60,956 nucleotides of DNA from Methylopumilus sp036745495 (GTDB lineage Bacteria; Pseudomonadota; Gammaproteobacteria; Burkholderiales; Methylophilaceae). The first letter of the stretch is position 1. Each line of letters opens with the position of its first letter. Below, one piece after another: positions 9,571 to 17,008 of this stretch. Below the pieces are notes generated by a model, which saw only the letters and a list, made by a program, of their open reading frames with translations, ran no database searches and was not told the DNA's origin. A program made the position numbers and the translations under genes. The stretch is taken from the NCBI GenBank assembly GCA_036745495.1, contig DAIOGA010000004.1, positions 1 to 60,956 on the forward strand, written 5' to 3'.

Positions 9571-9806
9571 GAGAGAGTTTTATTAATGTGGATGAGCGAT
9601 GCTTCTTGTTCCCGAATCATAAGTTCAGTTGTATCAATCATGATGTGAAAAGGACCCTTAAACTGTGCTTTTCTTAAGACGGTGATTTTCTTGCCACGTT
9701 TCAACCCCATGGCATTCAGTCTTTGGATAAGTAAGCGATCCATAGCGAGCTTATGGATAAAGCCGCTTTGGCCTTCTGATAATTCTAATAAGGTAGTCAT
9801 AGACAT
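9567..9806 (-). CDS. feoA: Ferrous iron transport protein A
   Basis: 79-residue SH3-like cytosolic partner of FeoB. It shows the family pattern LSEGQSGFIHKL, RLNAMGLKRGKKITVLRKA and MIDTTELMIREQEA. Two ATGs are possible, at 9806 and at 9800 (giving MTTLLELSEG); neither has a Shine-Dalgarno sequence. The second agrees better with the usual FeoA N-terminus, so the true protein may be 77 residues. It is the first gene of the feoAB operon. A 15-of-19 Fur box lies only a few bases upstream, so expression should be repressed when iron is plentiful. Confidence 0.92.
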   Translation of the reverse strand: MSMTTLLELSEGQSGFIHKLAMDRLLIQRLNAMGLKRGKKITVLRKAQFKGPFHIMIDTTELMIREQEASLIHINKTLS

Positions 9807-9812
9807 CTAAAT

Positions 9813-9831
9813 GATAATGATTCTTATTATT
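9813..9831 (-). promoter_or_regulatory. Fur box before feoAB
   Basis: The plus-strand sequence gataatgattcttattatt matches the 19-base Fur consensus GATAATGATAATCATTATC at 15 positions, with the first nine identical. It ends 7 bases before the feoA ATG and sits between that start and the terminator of the parvulin gene. The promoter must therefore lie in or next to it. Position before feoAB is what is expected of Fur control; binding itself is inferred. Confidence 0.8.
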
Positions 9832-9837
9832 ATATAC

Positions 9838-9863
9838 AAAAAAGCCTGCGTAGCGCAGGCTTT
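9838..9863 (-). terminator. Rho-independent terminator of the parvulin gene
   Basis: A perfect 10-base stem AAAGCCTGCG (9841-9850) / CGCAGGCTTT (9854-9863) has a 3-base loop. Read on the minus strand it is followed by six U residues (complement of 9838-9843). It lies 24 bases beyond the stop of the parvulin gene and would separate the yciB-to-parvulin transcript from feoAB. Confidence 0.85.
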
Positions 9864-9887
9864 GTATGACTTCTAAGATGGAATCTC

Positions 9888-10682
9888 TTATTTACGGTTA
9901 TCTACAATCTTAGCTTTTGCTTTAAGGTCTAAAACAAGTTTATCAAGTTGTTTTTGTTGAAGTGTTTTAGCCAAACCTTCTTTCACTTTGTCAAACTCAG
10001 GCGCTTGAAGCGCTCTAGTATCTTCCAGTTTAATCACATGCCAGCCAAATTGTGTTTGTACAGGTGTTGTTGTGAAGCTACCTTTTTTAAGTGACGTCAG
10101 TGCATCAGCAAATGGTTTAACCATTGTATTCGCCGGGAACCAGCCTAAATCACCACCTTTATCTTTTGAACCTGGATCTTTTGATTTATCTTTTGCAAGT
10201 TTAGTAAAGTTGCCGCCTTTATTAAGCTCAGCAATAACATCTTTAGCTTCTTGCTCACTTGCGACAAGAATATGTTTTGCATTGAATTCTTGTGTGCCTA
10301 AATCTTTTTTGTATTGTTCATAAGCATTTTTAATATCAGATTCTGAAATAGGATTTTTTTGTACGTAGTTTTGTAAGAATGTGTTGTACAACATTTCCTT
10401 ACGCGCTAATTCTTCTTTTAAAAGATAGTTTGCGTCTTTGCTAAGTCCCGTTCTTTCCGCTTCTTGATTAATGAGTTCCATTGCAATCATTCGATTCACA
10501 ATCATATTGTTAAGATTGTCATCCATTTTTTGGCCACGACTTGTGAGATCTTTGACTACAAAATCATAAAGATTCTTTTTGATAGGCTTCCCATTCACCG
10601 TAATATTTAAATCGGCTGCTTGCGCTAAAATTCCAAGCTGGATAAGTAAAACAAAAACTAAGGTTTTGATAAAAGAAAACAT
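9888..10682 (-). CDS. Periplasmic peptidyl-prolyl isomerase, parvulin (PpiC) type
   Basis: 264 residues with a signal peptide of about 22 residues (MFSFIKTLVFVLLIQLGILA, cleavage after QAA or nearby). A SurA/PrsA-like N-terminal helical region is followed by one parvulin domain at roughly 130-235, starting EFNAKHILVASE. It contains GGNFTKLAKDKSKDPGSK, GGDLGWFPANTMVKPFADA and QFGWHVIKLED, all standard for the family. The likely role is folding of exported or outer-membrane proteins. The start has a good Shine-Dalgarno sequence, AAGGAG, six bases before ATG. It follows bolA on the same strand with a 37-base gap and is closed by a strong terminator. I cannot tell a PrsA-like from a single-domain SurA-like role. 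Confidence 0.9.
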   Translation of the reverse strand: MFSFIKTLVFVLLIQLGILAQAADLNITVNGKPIKKNLYDFVVKDLTSRGQKMDDNLNNMIVNRMIAMELINQEAERTGLSKDANYLLKEELARKEMLYNTFLQNYVQKNPISESDIKNAYEQYKKDLGTQEFNAKHILVASEQEAKDVIAELNKGGNFTKLAKDKSKDPGSKDKGGDLGWFPANTMVKPFADALTSLKKGSFTTTPVQTQFGWHVIKLEDTRALQAPEFDKVKEGLAKTLQQKQLDKLVLDLKAKAKIVDNRK

Positions 10683-10719
10683 TAATGCTCCTTGGTAATT
10701 AATATTGAAGAGTGATTCC

Positions 10720-10968
10720 TTAAGGCAAATCAGCTTTGATACTTAATGCATGAATTTTTTGAGGAATTAAATCTTTAAGCGCGTCGTAAATGATGCGATG
10801 CCTCATTATCGTTGATTTTCCTAAAAAATGCGAACTTGTAATTTCTAAATTGAAATGTCCTCCACCGGTATTGCCGCTATGTCCCTTATGAAGATCGCTT
10901 AAATCTTTCAGGATTAAATGCGAAGGCTCTAAAAATGCCAGCCTTTCTTTAATAAGATCTTGCAGCAT
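10720..10968 (-). CDS. bolA: BolA family protein
   Basis: 82 residues with the BolA fold pattern. It contains HLILKDLSDLHKGHSG, then GGGHFNLEITSSHFLGKS and HRIIYDALKDLI. BolA proteins bind monothiol glutaredoxins and [2Fe-2S] clusters and act in iron-sulfur trafficking and stress responses. The conserved histidine in HKGHSG and the one in GGHFN are present. It lies 6 bases after the yciI-like gene and 37 bases before the parvulin gene, the order yciB-yciI-bolA-parvulin being common in Betaproteobacteria. Complete. Confidence 0.9.
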   Translation of the reverse strand: MLQDLIKERLAFLEPSHLILKDLSDLHKGHSGNTGGGHFNLEITSSHFLGKSTIMRHRIIYDALKDLIPQKIHALSIKADLP

Positions 10969-10974
10969 AAATAT

Positions 10975-11271
10975 TTAAGGTAGTGTTTTTCTGAAAGGTT
11001 TTACTTCAACAGAAGCGTAAACTGAAGAGTAAAAAGGATCTTCATGTGCCCAGCGTATCGCCTCATCGAGCGAAGTAAATTCAGCCACAATGAGACTTCC
11101 TGAAAAGCCATCTAAACCTGGATCGATGGCATCGATAGCAGGAAAAGGCCCTGCAAGAAGAAGCTTTCCTTGATCTTGCAATAGTTTGATGCGCGCTAAA
11201 TGCGCTGGTCTTTGAGCTAATCTTTGATTAAGGCTATTTTGCTTATCTTTAGCAATGATGGCGTAGAACAT
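10975..11271 (-). CDS. YciI-like family protein
   Basis: 98-residue cytosolic protein of the YCII (ferredoxin-like, YciI) family. It starts MFYAIIAKDKQNSLNQRLAQ and contains RPAHLARIKLLQDQGKLLLA, GFSGSLIVAEFTSLDEAIRW and DPFYSSVYASVEVKPFR. The family has a conserved His and Asp pocket (here His24 in RPAHLARI and the Asp of AHEDPF). The activity is unproven in most members. It directly follows yciB (2-base gap) and precedes bolA by 6 bases, so it is part of one transcript. Confidence 0.85.
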   Translation of the reverse strand: MFYAIIAKDKQNSLNQRLAQRPAHLARIKLLQDQGKLLLAGPFPAIDAIDPGLDGFSGSLIVAEFTSLDEAIRWAHEDPFYSSVYASVEVKPFRKTLP

Positions 11272-11272
11272 A

Positions 11273-11800
11273 TTATTTGTGATTCGCTCTTGATGCTAAA
11301 ACACCAATCAATATGGCATAGCAGATGATTAATCCTGTAATGCCAAATAATTTAAAATTGACCCAAGTGCTTTCTGAAAAATTAAAAGCGACATACAGAT
11401 TAAGCGCACCTAAACCACCAAAAAATACTGCAGAAGTCATATTGATTTGATTCCAAGTTTTTTCATTTAATTGAATTTGTTGGCCCATGAGATTTTTAAC
11501 AAGATTTTTTTTCTTAAAAAATTGAAAAAATAAAAGTGCACCTGATAGCAGCCAATACAAAATACTAGGCTTCCATTTAATGAAGTTTGCGTCATGAAGC
11601 CATAAAGTTGTGCCTCCTAAGATACTGATCAATACAGCATTAAATATAAGTAATTTATCTACTCTCTTATGAATGAGCTTGCTGTAGATCACTTGAAAAA
11701 ATGTGGCAGCAATGACGACTAATGTTGCGGTATAAATGTTTGAAAATTTATATGCAATAAAAAAAAGAATGACAGGAAAGAGATCGAATAGAAATTTCAT
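11273..11800 (-). CDS. yciB: Inner-membrane protein YciB (septation protein A family)
   Basis: 175 residues with about five hydrophobic segments. It starts MKFLFDLFPVILFFIAYKFS, the diagnostic YciB/IspZ N-terminus, and has NFIKWKPSILYWLLSG in the middle. Family members affect cell-envelope integrity and septation in E. coli and Shigella. It is the first gene of the minus-strand group yciB-yciI-bolA-parvulin, divergent from the PHP gene. The promoter should lie in 11801-11888, but no convincing -35/-10 pair was found. Confidence 0.93.
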   Translation of the reverse strand: MKFLFDLFPVILFFIAYKFSNIYTATLVVIAATFFQVIYSKLIHKRVDKLLIFNAVLISILGGTTLWLHDANFIKWKPSILYWLLSGALLFFQFFKKKNLVKNLMGQQIQLNEKTWNQINMTSAVFFGGLGALNLYVAFNFSESTWVNFKLFGITGLIICYAILIGVLASRANHK

Positions 11801-11888
11801 TTTTTAAAATTACCTCAAGGCTTTTGTAAATTATCTTTGGTCTAGACTATCTGATACTATGGTAGTTCATATCGAAGTACCTATAACT

Positions 11889-12734
11889 ATGATTGATCTT
11901 CATTCACATTCTACTATATCTGATGGTTTATTAAGCCCAACTGCACTTGTTCAACATGCACATACCAAAGGCATTAAAGTTCTTTCTTTAACTGATCATG
12001 ATGATGTGGAAGGTTTAAAAGAGGCAACTTCAGAAGCAAAATTATTAGGTATGCATTTAATTCATGGCGTTGAAATTTCAGTGACATGGAAAAGAGGTAC
12101 GATTCATATTGTTGGATTAAATGTAGATTCAGAAAATAAAACCTTATTACAAGGACTTTCTTCTATCCGAGAAGGGCGCTTTGAAAGAGCTAAAAAAATG
12201 GCGCATGCACTTGATCAAGTAGGTATCAAAGGCAGCTTAGAAGGCGCATTAAAATATGCAAAATCAGGCATTCTAGGTCGAACACATTTTGCAAGATTTT
12301 TAGTTGAAACAGGCCATGCTAAAGATGTGAGAACTGTATTTAAAAATTATCTCGTAAAAGGCAAGCCAGGCTTTATTGAGCACACATGGACCACTTTAGA
12401 AAATGCACTGACATGGATTCATGAAAGTGGCGGTATTGCAGCTATCGCTCATCCTGCTCGATATGATTTAGGTAAAAATAATCTTTTGGCATTTTTAAAT
12501 GAATTTAAAGCATTGGGAGGCCAAGGGATTGAAGTCATTTCAGGAAGTCATACGACTGAAGATTCTTTAAAATTTGCAAGAATTGCAGATGAGTTTGAAT
12601 TTCTAGCATCCATTGGTTCTGACTATCATGGGCCGGGAATTTCTTATAAGGAGATGGGGTCTTTACCCAAACTTCCTGAAACATGCGTTCCGATATGGAA
12701 AAGTTGGAATGAAGTCAATGCCTTACTGAACTAA
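11889..12734 (+). CDS. PHP-domain phosphoesterase (YciV/RNase AM type)
   Basis: 281 residues from the ATG at 11889. A longer frame begins at 11859, but MIDLHSHSTISDGLLSP is the normal family N-terminus. Metal ligands are visible in DLHSHS (Asp3, His5, His7), LTDHDDVEGL, HGVEIS, GRTHFARFL, IAHPARYDLG and GSDYHGPG. The E. coli relative is a 3',5'-nucleoside bisphosphate phosphatase that also trims 5' ends of small RNAs; the same activity is likely. It precedes a site-2 protease and trpS. In many Betaproteobacteria a Sua5/YciO gene lies between, but here there is only a 68-base gap holding two inverted repeats. Confidence 0.9.
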   Translation: MIDLHSHSTISDGLLSPTALVQHAHTKGIKVLSLTDHDDVEGLKEATSEAKLLGMHLIHGVEISVTWKRGTIHIVGLNVDSENKTLLQGLSSIREGRFERAKKMAHALDQVGIKGSLEGALKYAKSGILGRTHFARFLVETGHAKDVRTVFKNYLVKGKPGFIEHTWTTLENALTWIHESGGIAAIAHPARYDLGKNNLLAFLNEFKALGGQGIEVISGSHTTEDSLKFARIADEFEFLASIGSDYHGPGISYKEMGSLPKLPETCVPIWKSWNEVNALLN

Positions 12735-12763
12735 ATTTTTTCTTAAAATCACATATTTCTTGA

Positions 12764-12783
12764 TTGAATATAAGAATATTCAA
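12764..12783. repeat. Perfect inverted repeat 1 before the site-2 protease gene
   Basis: TTGAATAT (12764-12771) and ATATTCAA (12776-12783) are perfect 8-base complements around the 4-base loop AAGA. It directly abuts the second inverted repeat at 12784. It has no U-tract on either side, so it does not look like a terminator. Confidence 0.6.
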
Positions 12784-12800
12784 ATAGAATGACATTCTAT
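12784..12800. repeat. Perfect 17-base palindrome at the site-2 protease start
   Basis: ATAGAATG-A-CATTCTAT is symmetric over eight bases on each side of one central base. It ends two bases before the ATG at 12803, where a ribosome binding site would be expected; none is present. It could be a repressor operator or, in RNA, a hairpin with loop TGACA covering the start. TTGATT (12760-12765) and TAGAAT (12785-12790) could be a promoter with a long 19-base spacer overlapping both repeats. Confidence 0.6.
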
Positions 12801-12802
12801 AT

Positions 12803-13441
12803 ATGGAATTAACCGCTATACAAAAAGTTACCGTCTACGCGCTTCCTATCATTTTTGCGATTACGGTTCATGAAGCAGCTCATGGCTATGCGGCAAAGCA
12901 TTTTGGCGATTTGACTGCTTACAACCAAAACAGAATTAGTTTAAATCCTCTCAGGCATATCGATCCGATTGGTACCATTATTCTCCCAGCGTTAACCGTA
13001 TTATTAGGAGGCGTTTTGTTTGGATGGGCTAAGCCAGTTCCTGTTAATTTTATGAATTTACGCCATCCTAAAAAAGATATGCTTTGGGTAGCTGCTGCTG
13101 GTCCTTTTTCAAATTTAATCATGGCGATTTTTTGGACGATTTTATTTGGGCGAAGCACATACTTTCCAGAATCAATGTCTTTATTTATTCAACAAATGGG
13201 TATTGCAGGTATTAGTATTAATTTGTCTTTGATGGTTTTGAATCTAATTCCACTTCCACCGCTTGATGGAGGAAGAATTGCTGTGAGTTTATTACCAAAC
13301 CATCTTGCTTATAAATACGCGCAAGTTGAGCGATATGGTTTTTTAATTTTGATTATTTTATTAATGACTCATATTCTTGATTTGATCATTTTTCCTCTGA
13401 TCCAAATTAGTCAAAGTTTAATTTTATGGATATTTGCTTAA
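12803..13441 (+). CDS. Site-2 protease family zinc metalloprotease (M50)
   Basis: 212-residue membrane protease with about five to six hydrophobic segments. The zinc-binding HEAAH is at residues 23-27 inside the first segment, and the second ligand motif NLIPLPPLDGG occurs near residues 148-158. It lacks the PDZ domains of RseP, so it belongs to the short S2P group with unknown substrates, possibly membrane-bound regulators or peptide remnants. It precedes trpS by 17 bases, and scpA and scpB follow, a conserved Betaproteobacterial neighbourhood. Translation initiation is odd: no Shine-Dalgarno sequence, and a palindrome lies right against the start. Confidence 0.92.
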   Translation: MELTAIQKVTVYALPIIFAITVHEAAHGYAAKHFGDLTAYNQNRISLNPLRHIDPIGTIILPALTVLLGGVLFGWAKPVPVNFMNLRHPKKDMLWVAAAGPFSNLIMAIFWTILFGRSTYFPESMSLFIQQMGIAGISINLSLMVLNLIPLPPLDGGRIAVSLLPNHLAYKYAQVERYGFLILIILLMTHILDLIIFPLIQISQSLILWIFA

Positions 13442-13458
13442 GGATGAAGGTATAGGTT

Positions 13459-14658
13459 ATGGCTATTGAACGCGTCATATCTGGTATGCGACCGACGGGC
13501 AACCTACATTTGGGCCACTACAATGGAGTGCTCAAGAATTGGATCAATCTCCAACATGAATTCGAATGTTTATTTTTCGTAGCGGATTGGCACGCACTCA
13601 CGACACATTATGACTCTCCTGAAATTATTGAAGAGAACGTCTGGGAAATGGTAGTGGATTGGCTTGCAGCAGGTGTTGATCCAGCAACAGCAACTATCTT
13701 TATTCAATCTAAAGTCCCTGAGCACGCTGAGCTTCACACTCTGTTATCTATGATCACACCTCTGGGCTGGCTAGAGAGAGTTCCGACTTATAAAGATCAG
13801 CAGGAAAAATTATCTTCTAAAGATTTATCGACTTATGGATTCTTAGGCTACCCATTATTGCAAAGTGCGGATATTTTAATTTACAAGGCAACTCAAGTAC
13901 CTGTTGGCGAAGATCAAATTCCTCATATTGAATTTACACGTGAGATTGCAAGGCGCTTTAATCATCTTTATGGCAAAGAAGCTGGCTTTGTTGAAAAAGC
14001 TGAAGAGGCGATTAAAAAATTAGGCTCTAAAAAAAGCAGTCTCTATATGGAAATGAAAACAGCGTATCAAGAAAATGGCGACGAGGAAGCCTTAGATTCA
14101 GCGCGCGTGTTAATCGAAGAACATCAGGGGTTAAGTTTAGGCGACAAAGAAAGGTTGTTAGGTTTCTTAGAAGGGGGTGGCAAAATGATTCTAGTTGAGC
14201 CTGAATATAAATTAGCCCCCGCATCAAAAATGATTGGTTTAGATGGTCAAAAAATGTCCAAGTCTTATAACAATACAATTGCTCTAAGAGAGCCTCCTGA
14301 ATCTGTTGAGAAAAAAATTAAAACAATGCCAACAGATCCTGCGCGCGTTAGACGCAATGACCCAGGTAATCCAGATCATTGCCCTGTGTGGCAATTACAT
14401 CAAGTCTACTCAAATGACGAAATAAAGTCTTGGGTCGAAACGGGATGTAAAGAAGCTAAAATAGGATGTATTGAGTGTAAGCAACCTGTGATTGAAGCCA
14501 TTAATAAAGAATTGAAACCTATTCAAGAAAGGGCATCACATTACATTGAAGATCCTGATCTTGTAAAAAATATCGTGGCAGAAGGTTGTGAAAAAGCAAG
14601 AAAATTAGCAAGAGAAACGATGCGAGAAGTAAGAGAAGCGATGGGGTTAAATTACTAA
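13459..14658 (+). CDS. trpS: Tryptophanyl-tRNA synthetase
   Basis: Class I aminoacyl-tRNA synthetase that charges tRNA-Trp. The HIGH-type signature is PTGNLHLGH at residues 12-20 and the KMSKS loop is at 265-269. At 399 residues it is longer than the roughly 330-residue enzymes. The extra part is an insertion at about 177-250 before the KMSKS loop (containing GSKKSSLYMEMKTAYQENGD), which is common in Betaproteobacterial TrpRS. The start has an AAGGT ribosome binding site. The stop TAA shares its last A with the scpA ATG, so scpA is probably translationally coupled. Confidence 0.97.
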   Translation: MAIERVISGMRPTGNLHLGHYNGVLKNWINLQHEFECLFFVADWHALTTHYDSPEIIEENVWEMVVDWLAAGVDPATATIFIQSKVPEHAELHTLLSMITPLGWLERVPTYKDQQEKLSSKDLSTYGFLGYPLLQSADILIYKATQVPVGEDQIPHIEFTREIARRFNHLYGKEAGFVEKAEEAIKKLGSKKSSLYMEMKTAYQENGDEEALDSARVLIEEHQGLSLGDKERLLGFLEGGGKMILVEPEYKLAPASKMIGLDGQKMSKSYNNTIALREPPESVEKKIKTMPTDPARVRRNDPGNPDHCPVWQLHQVYSNDEIKSWVETGCKEAKIGCIECKQPVIEAINKELKPIQERASHYIEDPDLVKNIVAEGCEKARKLARETMREVREAMGLNY

Positions 14659-15449
14659 TGAATCAAGAAGTGCAAACAGCGACGATTGGAAAAATTCATG
14701 GAGAGAATATTGAGGTATTACCCCAGGATCTCTACATTCCTCCTGACGCACTTGAGATTTATCTAGAAGCTTTTGAAGGGCCGCTCGATCTTCTTTTATA
14801 CCTCATCAGAAAACATAACTTAGATATTCTCGACATCCCTATGGCTGACTTAACAATTCAGTACATGGATTATGTAGAGAAAATGAAAGAAATTAAACTT
14901 GAGTTAGCTGCAGATTATTTACTTATGTCGGCTGTCTTGATTGAAATTAAATCAAGAATGTTGTTACCTAAGAAAACAGCCGAAGTTGATACAGAACAAG
15001 ATCCTCGCGCTGAACTTGTGCGAAGACTCATGGAATATGAGCTTATTAAAATAGCCTCTGAAAAACTTACACAAATGCCACAAGTAGGTGTTGATCTTTT
15101 TGTAGCCAATGCTTATTTTGAAAAAATTACAGAAATTACTTATCCAGATGTATCGATCGATGAAATATTCGCAGCATGGAAAAATATTTTAAATCGTGCA
15201 AAACATTTTGAATCTCATAAAGTTGCTCGAAATGAACTCTCAGTAAGAGAGCACATGACCATGATTTTAAGAAAGCTTCAAGAGGAAGAGTTTGTTGAGT
15301 TTTCATCATTCTTTGATGTGGCTGAAGATAGAATTCAAAAATTGGTTGTATGTTTCTTGGCTATATTAGAATTAGCAAGAGAGCGACTTATTAAAATTAC
15401 CCAGCAAGAAAGTTTTTCTCCTATCTACATTAAATTACAGATTAATTAA
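14658..15449 (+). CDS. scpA: Segregation and condensation protein A
   Basis: 263-residue kleisin subunit of the SMC-ScpAB complex, which compacts and segregates chromosomes. Typical features are LEAFEGPLDLLLYLIRKHNL (about 33-52), DIPMADLTIQYMDYVE, and LELAADYLLMSAVLIEIKSR. The C-terminal winged-helix region ends ELARERLIKITQQESFSPIY. The ATG overlaps the trpS stop by one base, and scpB follows after 3 bases. No smc gene is in the window. Confidence 0.95.
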   Translation: MNQEVQTATIGKIHGENIEVLPQDLYIPPDALEIYLEAFEGPLDLLLYLIRKHNLDILDIPMADLTIQYMDYVEKMKEIKLELAADYLLMSAVLIEIKSRMLLPKKTAEVDTEQDPRAELVRRLMEYELIKIASEKLTQMPQVGVDLFVANAYFEKITEITYPDVSIDEIFAAWKNILNRAKHFESHKVARNELSVREHMTMILRKLQEEEFVEFSSFFDVAEDRIQKLVVCFLAILELARERLIKITQQESFSPIYIKLQIN

Positions 15450-15452
15450 GCC

Positions 15453-16004
15453 ATGACAGATTTAAATAACATATCAAAAATTAAGCAAATACTAGAAGTG
15501 GCATTACTAACAAATGCCAATCCTTTATCTTTAGATGATTTGCAAAAATTATTTTCTGAAAAAATTGAACGTTCAACATTAAGAATGTTGCTAGATGAGC
15601 TTAAAACTGAATGGCAAGACCGTACTATGGAGTTAGTGCTCGTAGCTTCGGGTTATCGATTTAAAGCAAGAGAAGAATATGCAAGTTATCTCATGAGATT
15701 AAGTCCTGAAAAAGTAGCTAAATATAGTCGTGCCGTAATGGAAGTATTGGCAATTGTGGCTTATAGGCAGCCAGTCACACGTGGTGAGATTGAAGAAATT
15801 AGAGGCGTTGCACTTAATCCCAACGCCATTAGACAGCTTCAAGAAAGAGATTGGATTGATGTAATTGGTCAAAAAGATGTGCCTGGAAGACCTTCTTTGT
15901 ATGCGACAACAAAACATTTTTTAAATGATTTTAATTTAAGATCTTTATCCGAGCTTCCTGATATCGAAAGCTTCCTCCAAAATGAAATTCCTTTGAATGT
16001 TTAA
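15453..16004 (+). CDS. scpB: Segregation and condensation protein B
   Basis: 183 residues with two winged-helix domains. The conserved core KVAKYSRAVMEVLAIVAYRQ followed by PVTRGEIEEIRGV and GRPSLYATTKHFLNDFNL is diagnostic. It dimerises and binds ScpA in the SMC complex. It follows scpA by 3 bases and precedes rluB by 29 bases. Slightly short but complete. Confidence 0.95.
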   Translation: MTDLNNISKIKQILEVALLTNANPLSLDDLQKLFSEKIERSTLRMLLDELKTEWQDRTMELVLVASGYRFKAREEYASYLMRLSPEKVAKYSRAVMEVLAIVAYRQPVTRGEIEEIRGVALNPNAIRQLQERDWIDVIGQKDVPGRPSLYATTKHFLNDFNLRSLSELPDIESFLQNEIPLNV

Positions 16005-16033
16005 CGTTAAGTCATTAATGGCTTAATTACCTT

Positions 16034-17008
16034 ATGCGTTCACAAGATCAAGATTCAACTAAAGATAGCAAGCCAACAAGCCCATCTAAAACACAGCGCT
16101 TACATAAACTCCTCGCTCAATCTGGCATTGGATCCAGACGAGAAATGGAAAAATATATCGAAGCGGGTCGCGTGCACGTCAATGATAGTCCAGCAACTTT
16201 AGGTCAATTGATCCATGAGCATGACACCATTAAGATTGATGGAAAAACGACACATCTTTTCTTTGATTTAAAATTTCCTAAAATTCTTATCTACCATAAG
16301 CCTGAAGGTGAAATTGTTTCGGTAAGTGACCCACAAAAAAGAACTACAGTATTTTCAAAGTTACCTAGAATTAAAAATGAAAAATGGATTTCGATAGGGC
16401 GTCTTGATATTAATACTTCAGGACTTCTAATGTTTACCACTTCAGGTGATCTTGCTAATCGCCTTATGCATCCTAAATTTGAAATTGAACGTGAATATGC
16501 TGTACGTATATTTGGTGAATTAACCGAAGAACAAATGTCAAAGTTAAAATTAGGCGTTAAGTTAGAAGATGGTCTCGCAAAATTTGATGAAATTCGTTAT
16601 CAAGGTGGTGAAGGTGCTAATCGCTGGTATCAAGTCATATTGATGGAAGGCAGAAATCGAGAAGTTAGACGTTTATTTGAGCATTTTAATTTGCCAGTGA
16701 GCCGTCTTATTCGAACTAGATTTGGACCTGTATCACTTCCATCTCGCGTAAAAAGAGGCATGATGCTAGAGCTTGAAGTGAAAGAAGTTGAGAAGATTTT
16801 AAAATGGCTAGACATGCCTTTTTCAATGGTCAGTCGTAATGAAAGTCTCAATAAAGTTAAAGCACGGAAAAAACATGCCCATCCATCACCTTACGCACCG
16901 AAAGTGAAGCTTGATCGAAAGGCCATGCTTGATAAGAAAATTAAAAAAATTGGAAGAAAACCAGTTAAGAGAAGAATCAGAAGCGATTCTGATATTAAAA
17001 AAATCTAA
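16034..17008 (+). CDS. rluB: 23S rRNA pseudouridine(2605) synthase
   Basis: 324 residues. An S4 RNA-binding domain spans about 22-68 (RLHKLLAQSGIGSRREMEKY). The catalytic domain carries GRLDINTSGLLMFTT with catalytic Asp125. EGRNREVRRLFEHF and RTRFGPVSLP are typical of the RsuA/RluB/E/F group. The C-terminal 60 or so residues are very basic (KARKKHAHPSPYAPKVKLDR, then many Lys/Arg), as in Betaproteobacterial RluB. scpB-rluB adjacency supports RluB over RluE/F. It ends convergently with prmB, sharing 4 bases. Confidence 0.92.
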   Translation: MRSQDQDSTKDSKPTSPSKTQRLHKLLAQSGIGSRREMEKYIEAGRVHVNDSPATLGQLIHEHDTIKIDGKTTHLFFDLKFPKILIYHKPEGEIVSVSDPQKRTTVFSKLPRIKNEKWISIGRLDINTSGLLMFTTSGDLANRLMHPKFEIEREYAVRIFGELTEEQMSKLKLGVKLEDGLAKFDEIRYQGGEGANRWYQVILMEGRNREVRRLFEHFNLPVSRLIRTRFGPVSLPSRVKRGMMLELEVKEVEKILKWLDMPFSMVSRNESLNKVKARKKHAHPSPYAPKVKLDRKAMLDKKIKKIGRKPVKRRIRSDSDIKKI

